From assembly GCF_947179165.1 (NCBI RefSeq), contig NC_077244.1, positions 66,758,144-66,822,143 on the forward strand: DNA of 64,000 nt, read 5' to 3'. The DNA comes from Solanum dulcamara. Its lineage: Eukaryota > Streptophyta > Magnoliopsida > Solanales > Solanaceae. Under the pieces are notes generated by a model. It made no database searches and had not been told where the DNA came from. It saw nothing but the letters and a program-made list of their open reading frames with translations. This document shows, one piece after another, positions 10,866 through 21,147 of the stretch. Position numbers and translations under genes: made by a program. Within the stretch, counting starts at the first letter, position 1, and each line of letters opens with the position of its first letter.

Positions 10866-11847
10866 ATGGAGGAAACACAAATAATGTGGAAGAGAGGTAG
10901 AACTTTGGGTTAGGGAGGATTTGCTTTTGTTTCATTGGCTTCTACTGAGCCTCATTCTGATGCTGATCCTCTCATTCCATCTTTAATTGCTGTGAAATCT
11001 TGCATGTTCAGTCGTTCTCAGTCTCTTCAAGATGAAACGGAATTCCTAAGAATGTTTGAAGATTATCCTCAAGTTATTCCATGTTACGGAGTTAAAGTCA
11101 CCCAAGAAGATGACATACTTCTTTACAACTTTCTTCTTGAATATGCCTCCGCTGGAAGTCTAGCTGATCGTCTTTTGAATAGTCATGATGAACTAGACTT
11201 GCCTGAATTTCAAGTTCGAAAAACACACAAAGAATATTGTTTTAGGTCTCATTTTCATTCACAGAAAAGAGATCATTCATTGTGACATAAAGCCTCGCAA
11301 CATTCTTCTTACGTCTACTGATGATGATGATGATGATACGGAGGAGGTGGCAAAGATCGCCGATTTTGGGCTTTCCCTAACTTAGGAACAGAGCTGTACG
11401 CAGAAGCAGGGGATCAGAGGAACTAAAAGGTACATGGCACCTGAATCCCTACTTAACGAGGAGTACGGTCTAAAAGCTGATATTTGGGCTCTTGGATGTA
11501 TGGTTTACGAGCTGATCACTGGGACACCCCTATGGGAATCATCCAATTCAGATCCAAAGATTGATGATGTGTTGCATCGGATTAAGTATGAGGAACCAAA
11601 TTTGGAGAATGACAAACTGTCTACAGATGCAAAAGATTTCTTGAGAAATTGTCTGGTGAAGAATCCAAACACGCGGTGGACTGCAGGCATGCTCTTGAAT
11701 CACTCTTTTCTGAAATCAGCCGACAATGTTCAGCCTGCAAAGAAGAGGAAGAGGCAACGTGGTTACATGTCCAGTTTACGCAGGCCACACCAAAAGAGAG
11801 AATTCAGGACACAGCCACACATTCGTGATTTGGTTATACAACATTGA
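10866..11847 (+). pseudogene. Protein kinase pseudogene, copy 1 of the cluster
   Basis: Clearly paralogous to the kinase at 45413-46405 over its whole length, but disabled three times. A TAG at 10911-10913 replaces the lysine of the glycine-rich loop (GKGGF in the intact copy). One extra A near 11219-11223 shifts the frame. A TAG at 11383-11385 follows DFGLSLT. The C-lobe from 11434 to 11847 stays open (APE helix, DIWALGC, R-rich C-terminus) and would give a 137-residue fragment if translated. The promoter block is shared with the other copies (TATA at 10780-10787, AATAAA at 11983-11988), but a MULE-like element sits 241 bp upstream of the ATG. Not expected to make a kinase. Confidence 0.9.
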
Positions 11848-12726
11848 TGCAGAGTCTGAATATAGAGCAATTGACACTGTATTATAGTTTATGCTTATAG
11901 TTTATTTACACGAAGACAACTTGCTGTATGTAATTTTTGGCCATCATTGATGAGTGGCATCATTTTTTATAATACATGCCTCAATAAAAGGATTGGGGAA
12001 TTCTATTCTATTTCATTTTTTATAATACATGCATGAATTCTGTTTCTGCATCTCATAGTTGTTAATTAATGTGAGTGTATCTGCTACTCTATATATAATT
12101 TGGATGTTCCCAAATTTGTGCGCTGCACTTTTTGTTGACCATTATAGAAACAAATAAATCCGAACATCGCTTAATGCCTTTCTTATATGTGAATAACCTA
12201 CAGGAATCTACTTTTGTACAGACCTATATGACATGGAAAGTTTCCAGATGTGAACTTAATGTGTAGGAACATTGTCAAGGGCATACGGAATTTAATAATA
12301 AACTTGTAATCATTGTCACAAGTCCAGCACTGAGCACACTCCAAATTCTCTGATGCTGTTTACATGAAAAGAAGAGCAAGTGTTTGTCGTTGAGGGCTTG
12401 AGCCTTGTCTAATATGAGTTTGGATTTCTTCCTCTTTGGTTTATAGCGTTAAAGGAGTACTAATAATCACCTAACATAATTATTGATCTTGATAAGAATT
12501 TTCTTTACCTTATGTCATGCTAACTGGTTTTAGAAGATCCTACTAACATATTGGCTATTCATGTCTCTCTTTCCTCCTGTTTATGTGTTGAAATACCACA
12601 ACATGTTTCCAACAAAAAAAGACGTCACTGGCTAATACTCATACATGATTACACATAATTTTTCCATGATTTTATTGTTAGTGGATTTTTTCTGTATAGT
12701 ACACTAGTGTTTGAATAAGTTGTCTA

Positions 12727-12790
12727 CATCACACCCCTCGGGTGTGGCCCTTCTCCGGACCGAAGTGCCCTGCAATGACCATGCTTGCAG
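12727..12790 (+). repeat. Old SINE remnant in the copy 1 block
   Basis: GGCCCTTCTCCGGACC followed by a GTGCCCTGC-like stretch resembles the 3' part of the SINEs at 51461-51830. The duplicated block of copy 2 holds a differently deleted version of the same remnant at 18290-18345, and the same flanking words (GACCATGC, GTAGTA/AAACAGAAC) follow in both. The SINE therefore predates the block duplication. Confidence 0.5.
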
Positions 12791-12859
12791 TAGTAAAACA
12801 GAACTACTCCTCCCTTAGTAGTAGTTCTATTGAATTAAAGATCTATTGAACCTTAGTAT

Positions 12860-14100
12860 AGAATGACAAGGAACAAAATTTTAGCATTTCATTAATAAAT
12901 GAAAATAATTAAAGCAATCAAGTTATCATTTGATACTCCCTACAATTTTCACAAGACATCACTTCTTTCTCTGTAAGCAGTTATACTATGTTGAATTGTA
13001 TATATTGTCGTTTTATCTAAAATAAATTGTAATCGCAATAAACTATAAAGAATGAACTAATTAATGAAATCCTAAAATCAGCCTTCAAGAAAGACCAATC
13101 TTCTCCCTTCCATAACTCAATATGTATCTTGGTAGCGTTACAAGTGGAGTCGACATGATGTTCTTTATATATAATCCCACAAAGTTTGAAGGTAATGGAA
13201 ATTATATTTGCGATTACTTTTTTGTAGAGAGAGAGAGAGCGTAGGGGTGTGTGGGTGTGTGTGTGTGTGGGGGGGGGGGGCACAAAAGATTAGTTTGCTC
13301 CGAAAAGCTAATTTTTTCGGTTTGCATCTATAGCCTCCAACGTTGTGTGTGCACAAAACTTCTATAAAGTCGAACAAGTAGACACACGCGTCCTACACAT
13401 GGCATAACAATTAACATGTATCCTACATGACATAATACAAATCAGTTTGAGTGTATCTCACGCGAATTGTCATGTAAGATGCATGTATCTACTTATTCAA
13501 TTTTATACAAGTTTAAGTGCCTACTTGTAGACACTCAGAATTGAAGAACATAGATGCTAGTTGAAGCCAAGTTAAAGGGCACAATTATATATTACGTCTA
13601 TCTCTTATTCTCTATTATCTATGTAGACAAATGAATTTTGATTGTCATTAATGATTTTTTTTTCTAAATTATAATTATAGATAATTTTTTAAGAAATAGT
13701 AATGAAATATAAATTTTGTTGTTATTAATTATTTTTGTAATACATGCATTGAAATCTATTTATAAGGTTATCAAATTATAAATTCCGTTAAAATTAATAA
13801 TATAATTTCTTTATTCTATTCTAGAATGACATTAACTTATATACTCAATCAATATTTCACACCTCGAATTTATATTTTTTTTTATATAAATTAAATAACA
13901 AAATTATACTTATCTTAAAGAAGTATGTATTAATAAAAAAGATAAAAATTAATAATGTAAGGGTAGAATAAATATTTAAAAAAGTCAAATTAAAAAAAAA
14001 AAAGGGGGGGGGGGGGGAATAACTATTTCTTAAAATTGAGAAGGAAATTTGATTTTTAAGATAAAATTTAGAAGCGTGAACGATTTTTACCCTATTAAAA
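12860..14100. other. Intergenic between kinase copies 1 and 2
   Basis: The sequence up to about 13115 still matches the copy 2 flank (18640-18725), marking the end of recognisable duplication. From about 13345 to 13610 there is a diverged relative of the MITE at 19244-19497 (shared words TCAATTTTATACAAGTTTAAGTG and GCCAAGTTAAAGGGCA). GT/G runs occur at 13240-13281 and a G-run at 14004-14018. No gene is seen; the ORFs are low complexity. Confidence 0.5.
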
Positions 14101-14379
14101 ATAGATAGGGAGTTTCCAACTTGCACGGAAAACGCAAAAAAAATTAGGAAATAAATCACAACTTAATATTAGTTATTCAAGTGAATGACTTAGAATTCAA
14201 GTTGACCCTTTCAATAAATCACAACTTATATAAGTGCGTGTTATTTTATGGTAAATATTTTTTAAAATTTTACACTGCTTTAAATTTCCATATATTAAAA
14301 GTAAATAAGGAAAAGTTTAAAAGAATTTGTCCTACTTGTACTATGAAAGGGAAAACAAAAAACTTAGGAAACAAATGTC

Positions 14380-14390
14380 CTATATATATT
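14380..14390 (+). promoter_or_regulatory. TATA box of kinase copy 2
   Basis: CTATATATATT 62-72 bp upstream of the ATG at 14452. The surrounding block (ACTATGAAAGGGAAAAC...TAGGAAACAAAT) is conserved at the same place in copies 1 and 3, which supports a shared core promoter. Confidence 0.6.
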
Positions 14391-14451
14391 ACACTGACAA
14401 AAAACGCTCAAATTATTCCAAGAAAAAACACACACTCTGAATATTATTGTA

Positions 14452-15402
14452 ATGGAGGAAAAACAAGAAATGGAAATTCTGTGGAAGAGAGGTAGACTAT
14501 TAGGAAAAACAAGATTTGGTTTTGTTTCATTGGCTTCTACTGATTCTTCTTCTCCTCTCATTCCATCTCTCATTGCCGTTAAATCATGTATGTTGAGCCG
14601 CTCTCGCTCTCTTCAACATGAAACAAAATTCTTAAGAATGTGTGAAGATTGTCCTCATGTTATTCGTTGTTTCGGAGTTAAAGTCACCCAAGAAGATGGG
14701 ATACTTCTTTACAACTTGCTCCTTGAATATGCCTCTGCTGGAAGTCTTGCTGATCGTCTTCTGTATAATGATGAACTAGGGTTGCCCGAGTTTCAAGTTC
14801 AAAAACACACAAAAAATGTTGTTTTAGGTCTTAGTTTCATTCACGAAAAAGGGATCATTCATTGCGACATAAAGCCAAACAACATTCTTCTTGTTACTGA
14901 TGATTATGATACGTCAGAGGTGGCAAAGATCGCGGATTTTGGGCTTTCCTTAACTTTGGAACAGAGCTGGACGCAGAAACAGGTGCTCAGAGGAACGAAA
15001 AGGTACATGGCACCTGAATCCCTACTTAACCAGGAGTATGGCCCAGAAGCTGATATTTGGGCACTTGGATGTACTGTTTACGAGCTGATCACTGGGACAC
15101 CACTCTGGAAATCATCCAATTCAGATCCAAAGTTTGATGATGTGTTGCACCGAATTAAGTATGTGGAACCAAATTTGGAGAATGCCAAACTGTCTAAAGA
15201 GGCAAAAGATTTCCTGAGCAATTGTCTGGTTAAGAATCCAAACTTGCGTTCGACTGCAAGCATGCTCTTGAATCACTCTTTTCTGAAATCGGCTGACAAT
15301 GTCCAGCCACCAAAGACGAGGAAGAGGCAACGTGGTTACATGTCCATCTGTTCACTAAATGCAATTCCAATGCTGATAGCAAGCATGTTTTCACTTAACT
15401 GA
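14452..15402 (+). CDS. MAPKKK17/18/20-like protein kinase, copy 2, altered G-loop and C-terminus
   Basis: A single-exon 316-residue Ser/Thr kinase. Visible motifs are the IAVK lysine, HCDIKPNN catalytic loop, DFGLSLT, GTKRYMAPE activation segment and DIWALGC. The HCDxK form is normal for plant short MAPKKKs. Two features differ from copy 3: the glycine-rich loop reads GKTRFGF where copy 3 has GKGGFAF, and the last ~30 residues are replaced after RGYMS by a shorter hydrophobic tail. The start is the ATG aligned with the other copies, just after a conserved promoter and leader. AATAAA lies at 15620-15625. It may be an active, weak or diverging kinase; an early pseudogene cannot be excluded. Substrates (MAP2Ks) are inferred from the family only. 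Confidence 0.75.
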   Translation: MEEKQEMEILWKRGRLLGKTRFGFVSLASTDSSSPLIPSLIAVKSCMLSRSRSLQHETKFLRMCEDCPHVIRCFGVKVTQEDGILLYNLLLEYASAGSLADRLLYNDELGLPEFQVQKHTKNVVLGLSFIHEKGIIHCDIKPNNILLVTDDYDTSEVAKIADFGLSLTLEQSWTQKQVLRGTKRYMAPESLLNQEYGPEADIWALGCTVYELITGTPLWKSSNSDPKFDDVLHRIKYVEPNLENAKLSKEAKDFLSNCLVKNPNLRSTASMLLNHSFLKSADNVQPPKTRKRQRGYMSICSLNAIPMLIASMFSLN

Positions 15403-15900
15403 ATTCTGTTTTTGCCTATCCTTGGAGTGAAATTGCTTCAAGAGTGGAACGGCGGAAACTCGGGAAAGGCTGCTGGTTACTGACAATTTTTATTTAGATA
15501 GATTGACTATAGAACATTGACATATTGTATATATGCTTATAGTTAATTAACACTCCTTACAAAGGAAGATAGCTTGCTGTATGTGATTTTTGGCCATCAT
15601 TTTTTATAATACACGCCTCAATAAAGTGATTGGGGAATTCTATTTCTATTTCTATTTCATTGTTTAATGTTCAATGCTTGTCCAATTTCAAAATTCAAAC
15701 TCTGTTGAGGATTCATGAATTCTGTTTCTTCATCTCCCTATTATCCTTTTGTGTTGTCTTGTACATATTAGGACGTTCCTTCGTGAAGTAAAGAAAATCT
15801 TCTTTTGTATGAGCTAAAATATACTGTTACCATCTTTAGATTGAGTGATTTCCTAGAATGATTTAAGCTTTGTAACTTCATTTCTTTTGGTATCTATGTT

Positions 15901-16807
15901 TAAAGGTGGCAATTTCAGCCCATTTAAGTAAAATGAATCTATTTAGCCCATATTTATTTAAATGGATCACTCTTATTTTTTAAATGGGTAAATATGAATT
16001 GCCCTATTTCAGCTCATACAAATATGGATAAAGTAGATAAAATATAGGTATCCATATAGACCCTTAGATCACCCAAAATTTGTAATTGCACTAAAAATAT
16101 TTTTTTATTTTTGAAAAAAGAAAATTGGGGTGGGGTGCGGGTAGGGTAGGGGTGGGGGTGCGGTTGAGGGTGGGGGTGTGGAGAGGGGCTCCAGGTTTTT
16201 TTTTTAAAAAAAATCGGGGGGTGGGGGTGGGGGTAGGGAATCCGGGTGGGGGTTTGGGGTAGGGTGATGGGCGGGGAGGCACAAATATTTTTTAATTTTT
16301 TTTTTGGGGTGGGGGTAGGTGGTTCGAAGGGGGAGGCTTGGTAGGGTGGAGAGGGTAAAAAAAAATTGCGGTGAGAGTGGGGGTAGGTGGTCCGAGTGGG
16401 TGGGAGGGGGTTGGGGTGGATAAAAAAAATTTTGATTTTTTTTTAAAATAAGGGTGATGGAGAGGGGGGGAGCAAAAAATTTGGTTGTGGGTGGGTGGGT
16501 GTGGGGTGGAGGGTGGGGGTTACGGGGTAGAAGAAAATTCATTTTTGTATGAAAAATTAATTGTTTTAAAAAATAATAATTTAGGGGTGGGTTGGAGATT
16601 GTAGGGGTTAGAGAATTAACAATTTTGCTTTGATTTAATATTTTTTGGCTTTAGGAGATTAAAGTGGATTAGAACTATTTTACCCAAATCATATTTGACC
16701 AAATTCATATTTACCCATATTTTATATGGGTAGATTGTAATCCAATCCATTTTGGCTCAATTCATATTTAATTCATTCAAATCCAATCCAATCATTTGCC
16801 ACCCCTA
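15901..16807. mobile_element. hAT-like non-autonomous element (907 bp)
   Basis: The ends TAAAGGTGGCAA and TTGCCACCCCTA are inverted repeats (TARRGGTGGCAA). It is flanked by T(C/T)TATGTT, an 8-bp duplication with one mismatch (15893-15900 and 16808-16815). The kinase copy 3 locus keeps the empty site (TCTATGTTGTTGATC near 46808). The interior has a 400-bp G/T-rich block (about 16127-16530) whose Pro-rich minus ORFs are low complexity. No transposase is present. Confidence 0.75.
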
Positions 16808-16896
16808 TTTATGTTGCTGATTGTTTTATGGTTCTGGAATTCATGGACGATAGCATGCATGACTCTCTAATTGTGTTTTGTCAGTTCAGAAGGCTG

Positions 16897-17080
16897 AACC
16901 CATTGGTGACCCCTTAAAGTTGATGTCGATTTTCACTTAGACACCTTAATTAGACTTTGTTCATTTTAGGCACTTCATGTAAGGTTTCGCTGTGTCATTT
17001 TAACACCCTTTGCTTACATGACATAGAGAGTGTAATACACTCGTTATGTGCGCATGAAAAGTTTATTTAGTCAATTTTTA
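16897..17080. mobile_element. Half copy of the fold-back element seen at 56352-56801
   Basis: GAACCCATTGGTGACCCC... ACTTTGTTCATTTTAGGCAC ...TGTGTCATTTTAACACC matches one arm of the fold-back element at 56352-56801. The other arm is absent. It abuts the truncated end of the copia gag fragment. Confidence 0.6.
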
Positions 17081-17081
17081 G

Positions 17082-17825
17082 TTATTTTTTTATCTTCTTC
17101 CCCATTTTCCAAAACTTAACTCCATCCATGGTGAATGTTTTAAAAATATAGAAGCCGGTAAGACGTAAAACCAGGCGACTATTAGTCACCGGAGCATCAA
17201 CATTAACTAACCTGTCCGCCAGAGATTGTAAATAATTACAATAACTGTCAATTGAGGTGAAACCTTCGAAAAAAGCGTTCGTAGAGTCCTCCTTAAGATG
17301 GGTGGCTCGGGAGGCTTTGTTGTCTTGAAAAAGAGATTCAAGACGGTTCCACGCGCCCTCTGCCGTGTCATTGCGTTTGAGGATAGCTAGAAGAAGATCA
17401 GGAGCAATGGTAGTGTAAATCCATTGCAATATAACAGTGTCCAAACGCTTCCAAAGAACCGGATCAACCAACTTGGTCGTAGTGTAGGCAGCCAGAGCCG
17501 ACGCTTCCGTGGGTGGAACCAAATGATCGTAAAGATCATAAACCCTAGCAAGATTGATGAACAGAGTAGCCCAAGAATGATACAAGCCTTGCTCATTGTC
17601 TAATATTACGGGTACGAGAGACTTAATATTAGTGACGGTGAGAGCGGAATGAAATTTGGGTGAATCTGCCATGAGAAGAGATGAAAGGAGATAGGAAGAA
17701 CAAGAGATGAGGCTAGGATTAGGAGATCGTACTAGTCTGATACCATGAAGGAAGTGAATTGCTTGCTTAATTTCATTGAACTTGGTGACTTGATGTTTTG
17801 TCAATTCAGAAATCTTTGGCTTCAT
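17082..17825 (-). pseudogene. Copia gag fragment with primer-binding site
   Basis: The minus-strand frame contains a copia Gag (UBN2-type) segment of about 170 residues starting MADSPKFHS at 17672. It includes YHSWATLFINLARVYDLYDH and AAWNRLESLF-like text and ends abruptly after LRLTG. Upstream on the minus strand, TGGTATCAGA (about 17737-17747) is a classic initiator-tRNA-Met primer-binding site, so 17748-17825 would be the remains of the 5' LTR. No protease, integrase or RT follows. The fragment is inserted in the duplicated flank of kinase copy 2 and is absent from copy 1. Confidence 0.75.
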
Positions 17826-18289
17826 TAATATGAGTTTATCTGCTGCTCTGTAATTTGGATGTTTCCAAATTTGTGTGCTACATACACTTTTTGTTGACCG
17901 TTATAGAAACAAATGAATCCGAAACATCACTTTATGCCTTTCTTACATGTGAATAACCTATAGGAATCTACTTTTTTTAATATGAATGATTTGTACAAAC
18001 CTATATGACAGGAAAAGTTTCCGGATAGGAGGAATTAACAATCAAGGCACGAACATTGTCTAGGGCTGTAGGGCATATATAGAATAAACTTGTAATAATT
18101 GTCACAAGTTCAGCACACTCCGAATTCTCTGAAAAAGAAGAGCAAGTGTTTGTTGGTGAGGTTTGTCTAACATGAGCTTGGATTTCTTCCTCTTTGGTTC
18201 ATAGCGTTAAAGGACTAGTAATAATCACCTAACAAAACTATTGATCTTGATAAGAATTTTCTTTACCATCTTTGAACCCTGCTAATGCG

Positions 18290-18345
18290 GATGCTATGTG
18301 CACCGGACTGTCCTGCCAACGACCATGCCTGTAGTAGAAAAACAG
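18290..18345 (+). repeat. Old SINE remnant in the copy 2 block
   Basis: GTGCACCGGACTGTCCTGCC resembles the end of the SINEs at 51461-51830. It is orthologous in position to 12727-12790 but retains a different part. Confidence 0.5.
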
Positions 18346-18900
18346 AACTTTTTAATAATTTGTCAATTTATTTCTTCTTCTAAGTAATCTGTTATGCCTA
18401 TCTGGTTTATCATACAGGGTCTCTGTCACTATATCTTGTGGCTCTCAATTACATAAGATATCTAGAGGTATTCCAAAAGGTTTGAATTTAAATAGTATTC
18501 CAAAAGGTATTAGAGTTGAGCCAGCATTTATTTCAAGACTTGTTAACGGGTGCTAAGGAAGAATTTGGATGTTATCTTACAATACCCTGGCAAAGAGGAT
18601 GTTTTCGCAATCAAGTTATCATTAAAGCAAAAATATTGTAATCGTAATAAACTATAAAGAATGAACTAATTAATGAAAATCTTAAAACCAGCCTTCAGGA
18701 GAAACCAATCCTCTCCCTTCCATTTGCTGCTTTTATAAAGTGTTTCGAGATGTTCTTTGGAATTTTCTTTCACATATACATTATGAAATTAAATTAGTCT
18801 ACATTTAATTACGAAAGAGCTGTTAAATTCTACAGTATTTATTTATTTATTATGCCGGTGTAATCGTATGAATGAATCAACCTTTAACCACACTTCAACA

Positions 18901-19057
18901 AAAATAACTTTTAGCGGCAATAAATATGCACATAAACAAAGGGTGCTAAAACCTATACCGCCATTAGTTAATTGTCATTCAATATCACTCATTAACAAAG
19001 AGTGTTAATTGCAATTAAACTAATATCGTTAATTAATTGCCACTAAAAATTATTTTT
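18901..19057. mobile_element. Short fold-back element (MITE-like, ~157 bp)
   Basis: AAAATAACTTTTAGCGGCAA at the left and TTGCCACTAAAAATTATTTT at the right are inverted repeats with few mismatches. No coding content. No clear target duplication was seen, so the superfamily is unresolved. Confidence 0.5.
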
Positions 19058-19243
19058 GGTGTACTAACTTAATCATTTATTGTAAAAGTTATTCGTTTGC
19101 TCTCTTCTTTATTAATGTAAATGATTAGATTAATTAATTATTGTTAAGTTATCCCTTTATAATAATAACTAGGGAATTTACCGCGCGAAAATAAAATTTG
19201 TATTAAAATTGCACCTTTTCACATGATTAGTATAAATATATTA

Positions 19244-19497
19244 GGCATAATACATAAATATGACTCTTAACTTGGCTTCAGCTGACAACAATGACTTCTA
19301 ACTTTACTAATGCACAAGTACTTTAACTATTCAAAACTTGAACAAATAGACACATTCGTCCTACATGACATCCTAGGACATGTGTGTCTACTTGTTCAAT
19401 TTTATACAAGTTTAAGTGTCTATTTGTGCACACTCAAAGTTGGAGGACATAAATATGAAATGAGGCCAAGTTAAAGGGCATATTTATGTATTATGTC
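19244..19497. mobile_element. MITE, 254 bp, 9-bp target duplication
   Basis: The arms begin G(G/A)CATAATACATAAATATG and fold back over most of the length. Perfect 9-bp duplication AATATATTA at 19235-19243 and 19498-19506, suggesting Mutator-like mobilisation. A diverged relative lies at about 13345-13610. Confidence 0.75.
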
Positions 19498-19509
19498 AAT
19501 ATATTACTT

Positions 19510-19969
19510 TTCCATCAATATTGCTTTTTGTCAATTTTCACAAATATCAAAAGTGGATCTTTCTCAACTTAGATATTCTGAATTTTTTTCAAATTATCAT
19601 TTTTCTTATAGTATATACGTAATCATAACAAAGTATGAAGACATATTTCACGAACCTTCCTTGATTTGTTCCGTTTAAAACTCAAACAAATCAAAACACT
19701 AAAACTTTAAATATAGTAATTGATATATAATCATGGTCAATAACTTGTACGAAGGTCAACTTACATAGAAACAAAAATGATCCATAATTTACATACAATG
19801 CTATCTTTGTTGCACTTACAGCAACATACAATGGAGAACAATTTTTGTTTTCAACATTTGTTTTAAAAAAATATCTATTGAGCTCCAAAGCAATGTAAAA
19901 AAACGAAGCAAAAATGTTCCAAAGCAAAGCACAATATTATTCGATGATTGTTTCTCAATCTCCAATGGA
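19510..19969. other. AT-rich spacer before the copia element
   Basis: No gene or repeat recognised. The two short ORFs (61 and 78 codons) have no family features. Confidence 0.4.
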
Positions 19970-19974
19970 CTTGC

Positions 19975-20894
19975 TGTTGGGTTTAATTGATAGGTTGAAT
20001 GGGAAATTGAGGGAAAAAGAAGTGGAGAGGAAATGATATGTTCTCTCTTGCTTTATTAAATAAGCTTTGGTCCCACATAGGTGGTGGAAATGAAAAGTCT
20101 CCTACTTAAAAGTAGAAGCACTCCTTCATGTTGCTAAATGGTCAAGAAGAGGGTCTCCCCTCGCGCCGTCGTCGTCGTCGCTCGCTCGGCTTCGGCTTCG
20201 GCTTCGGCTACGGCTACGGCTACGGCTACGGCTACGGCTACGGCTACGGCTACGGCTACGGCTACGGCTACGGCTACGGCTACGGCTACGGCTACGGCTA
20301 CGGCTACGGATACGGATTTGGATTTGGATTTGGACAATTGATATGATTGATTGATGAAGTGGAGAGGAAATGATATGTTCTCTCTTGCTTTATTAAATAA
20401 GCTTTGGTCCCACATAGGTGGTGGAAATGAAAAGTCTCCTACTTAAAAGTAGAAGCACTCCTTCATGTTGCTAAAGGGTCAAGAAGAGGGTCTCCCCTCG
20501 CGCCGTCGTCGTCGTCGCTCGGCTCGGCTACGGCTACGGCTACGGCTACGGCTACGGCTACGGCTACGGCTACGGCTACGGCTACGGCTACGGCTACGGC
20601 TACGGATTTGGATTTGGATTTGGATTTGGTCGATTGATATGATTGATTGATAATCTTTTTGGACCAAATTTTCTTCAAGTGGTTCGCAGTCATCAAAGAT
20701 TTGCAGTACCTCTACTTTGGTGAGTAAATCGTTCTATCCTGGGAGGAAAAATTCCAAAACCTCGGGTACTTTGAGGGGAATAATTTCCTTAAGGACATAC
20801 TGATTCTGTTTCTGCATTAATTTTTCAGATTCTGTATTTTATTACCTTTACTTGTTGTTACTGGTTTTAATATTTACAATACAGTTTACTAACA
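19975..20894 (+). repeat. 5' LTR of the copia element, rearranged
   Basis: It contains a 337-bp tandem duplication (units beginning GTGGAGAGG at 20022 and 20359), each unit with its own hexanucleotide array. It lacks the 332 bp present at 26037-26368 of the 3' LTR. The deletion ends in a CTT microhomology. The lost part includes the probable TATA box. Confidence 0.85.
20186..20632 (+). repeat. Hexanucleotide arrays GGCTAC/GGCTTC/GGATTT in the 5' LTR
   Basis: The first array (about 20186-20335) is GGCTTC x3, then a long GGCTAC run, GGATAC and GGATTT x3. The second (about 20521-20632) is a GGCTAC run followed by GGATTT x4. All ORFs here (GYGYGY, ATATAT, VAVAVA) are translated repeat, not genes. 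Confidence 0.95.
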
Positions 20895-21147
20895 ATCTTA
20901 AGGAAATTATTATTATTATTGTTTTCTAACCAAACTGTATTCTGTCTTTGGAGACTAAAACCTGTGTGGTTTTCTACTCCGTATGAAATAAATATTCTGA
21001 TTTGAAGAGTATAAAAACTTCATTGGAATATTAAAGTTCATACTTGTACAACGATTTGAAGAGTATAAAAACTTCGTCGTTGTTTTTGTAAAATGTCTGA
21101 TATTCTGAAATATTAAGACAGTTTATCTATTTTGACAGTGAAAAGAA

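Noticed and set aside
13240..13281. GT/G tract as a special regulatory or Z-DNA element
   Set aside because: Simple sequence of ordinary length with no supporting context.
16091..16542. Pro-rich minus ORFs (63 and 112 codons)
   Set aside because: Complement of the G/T-rich interior of the hAT-like element.
20128..20696. Overlapping ORFs of 60-93 codons on both strands with GYGYGY, ATATAT, VAVAVA or SRSRSR text
   Set aside because: Any frame through a stop-free 6-bp repeat stays open. The array is an LTR microsatellite.
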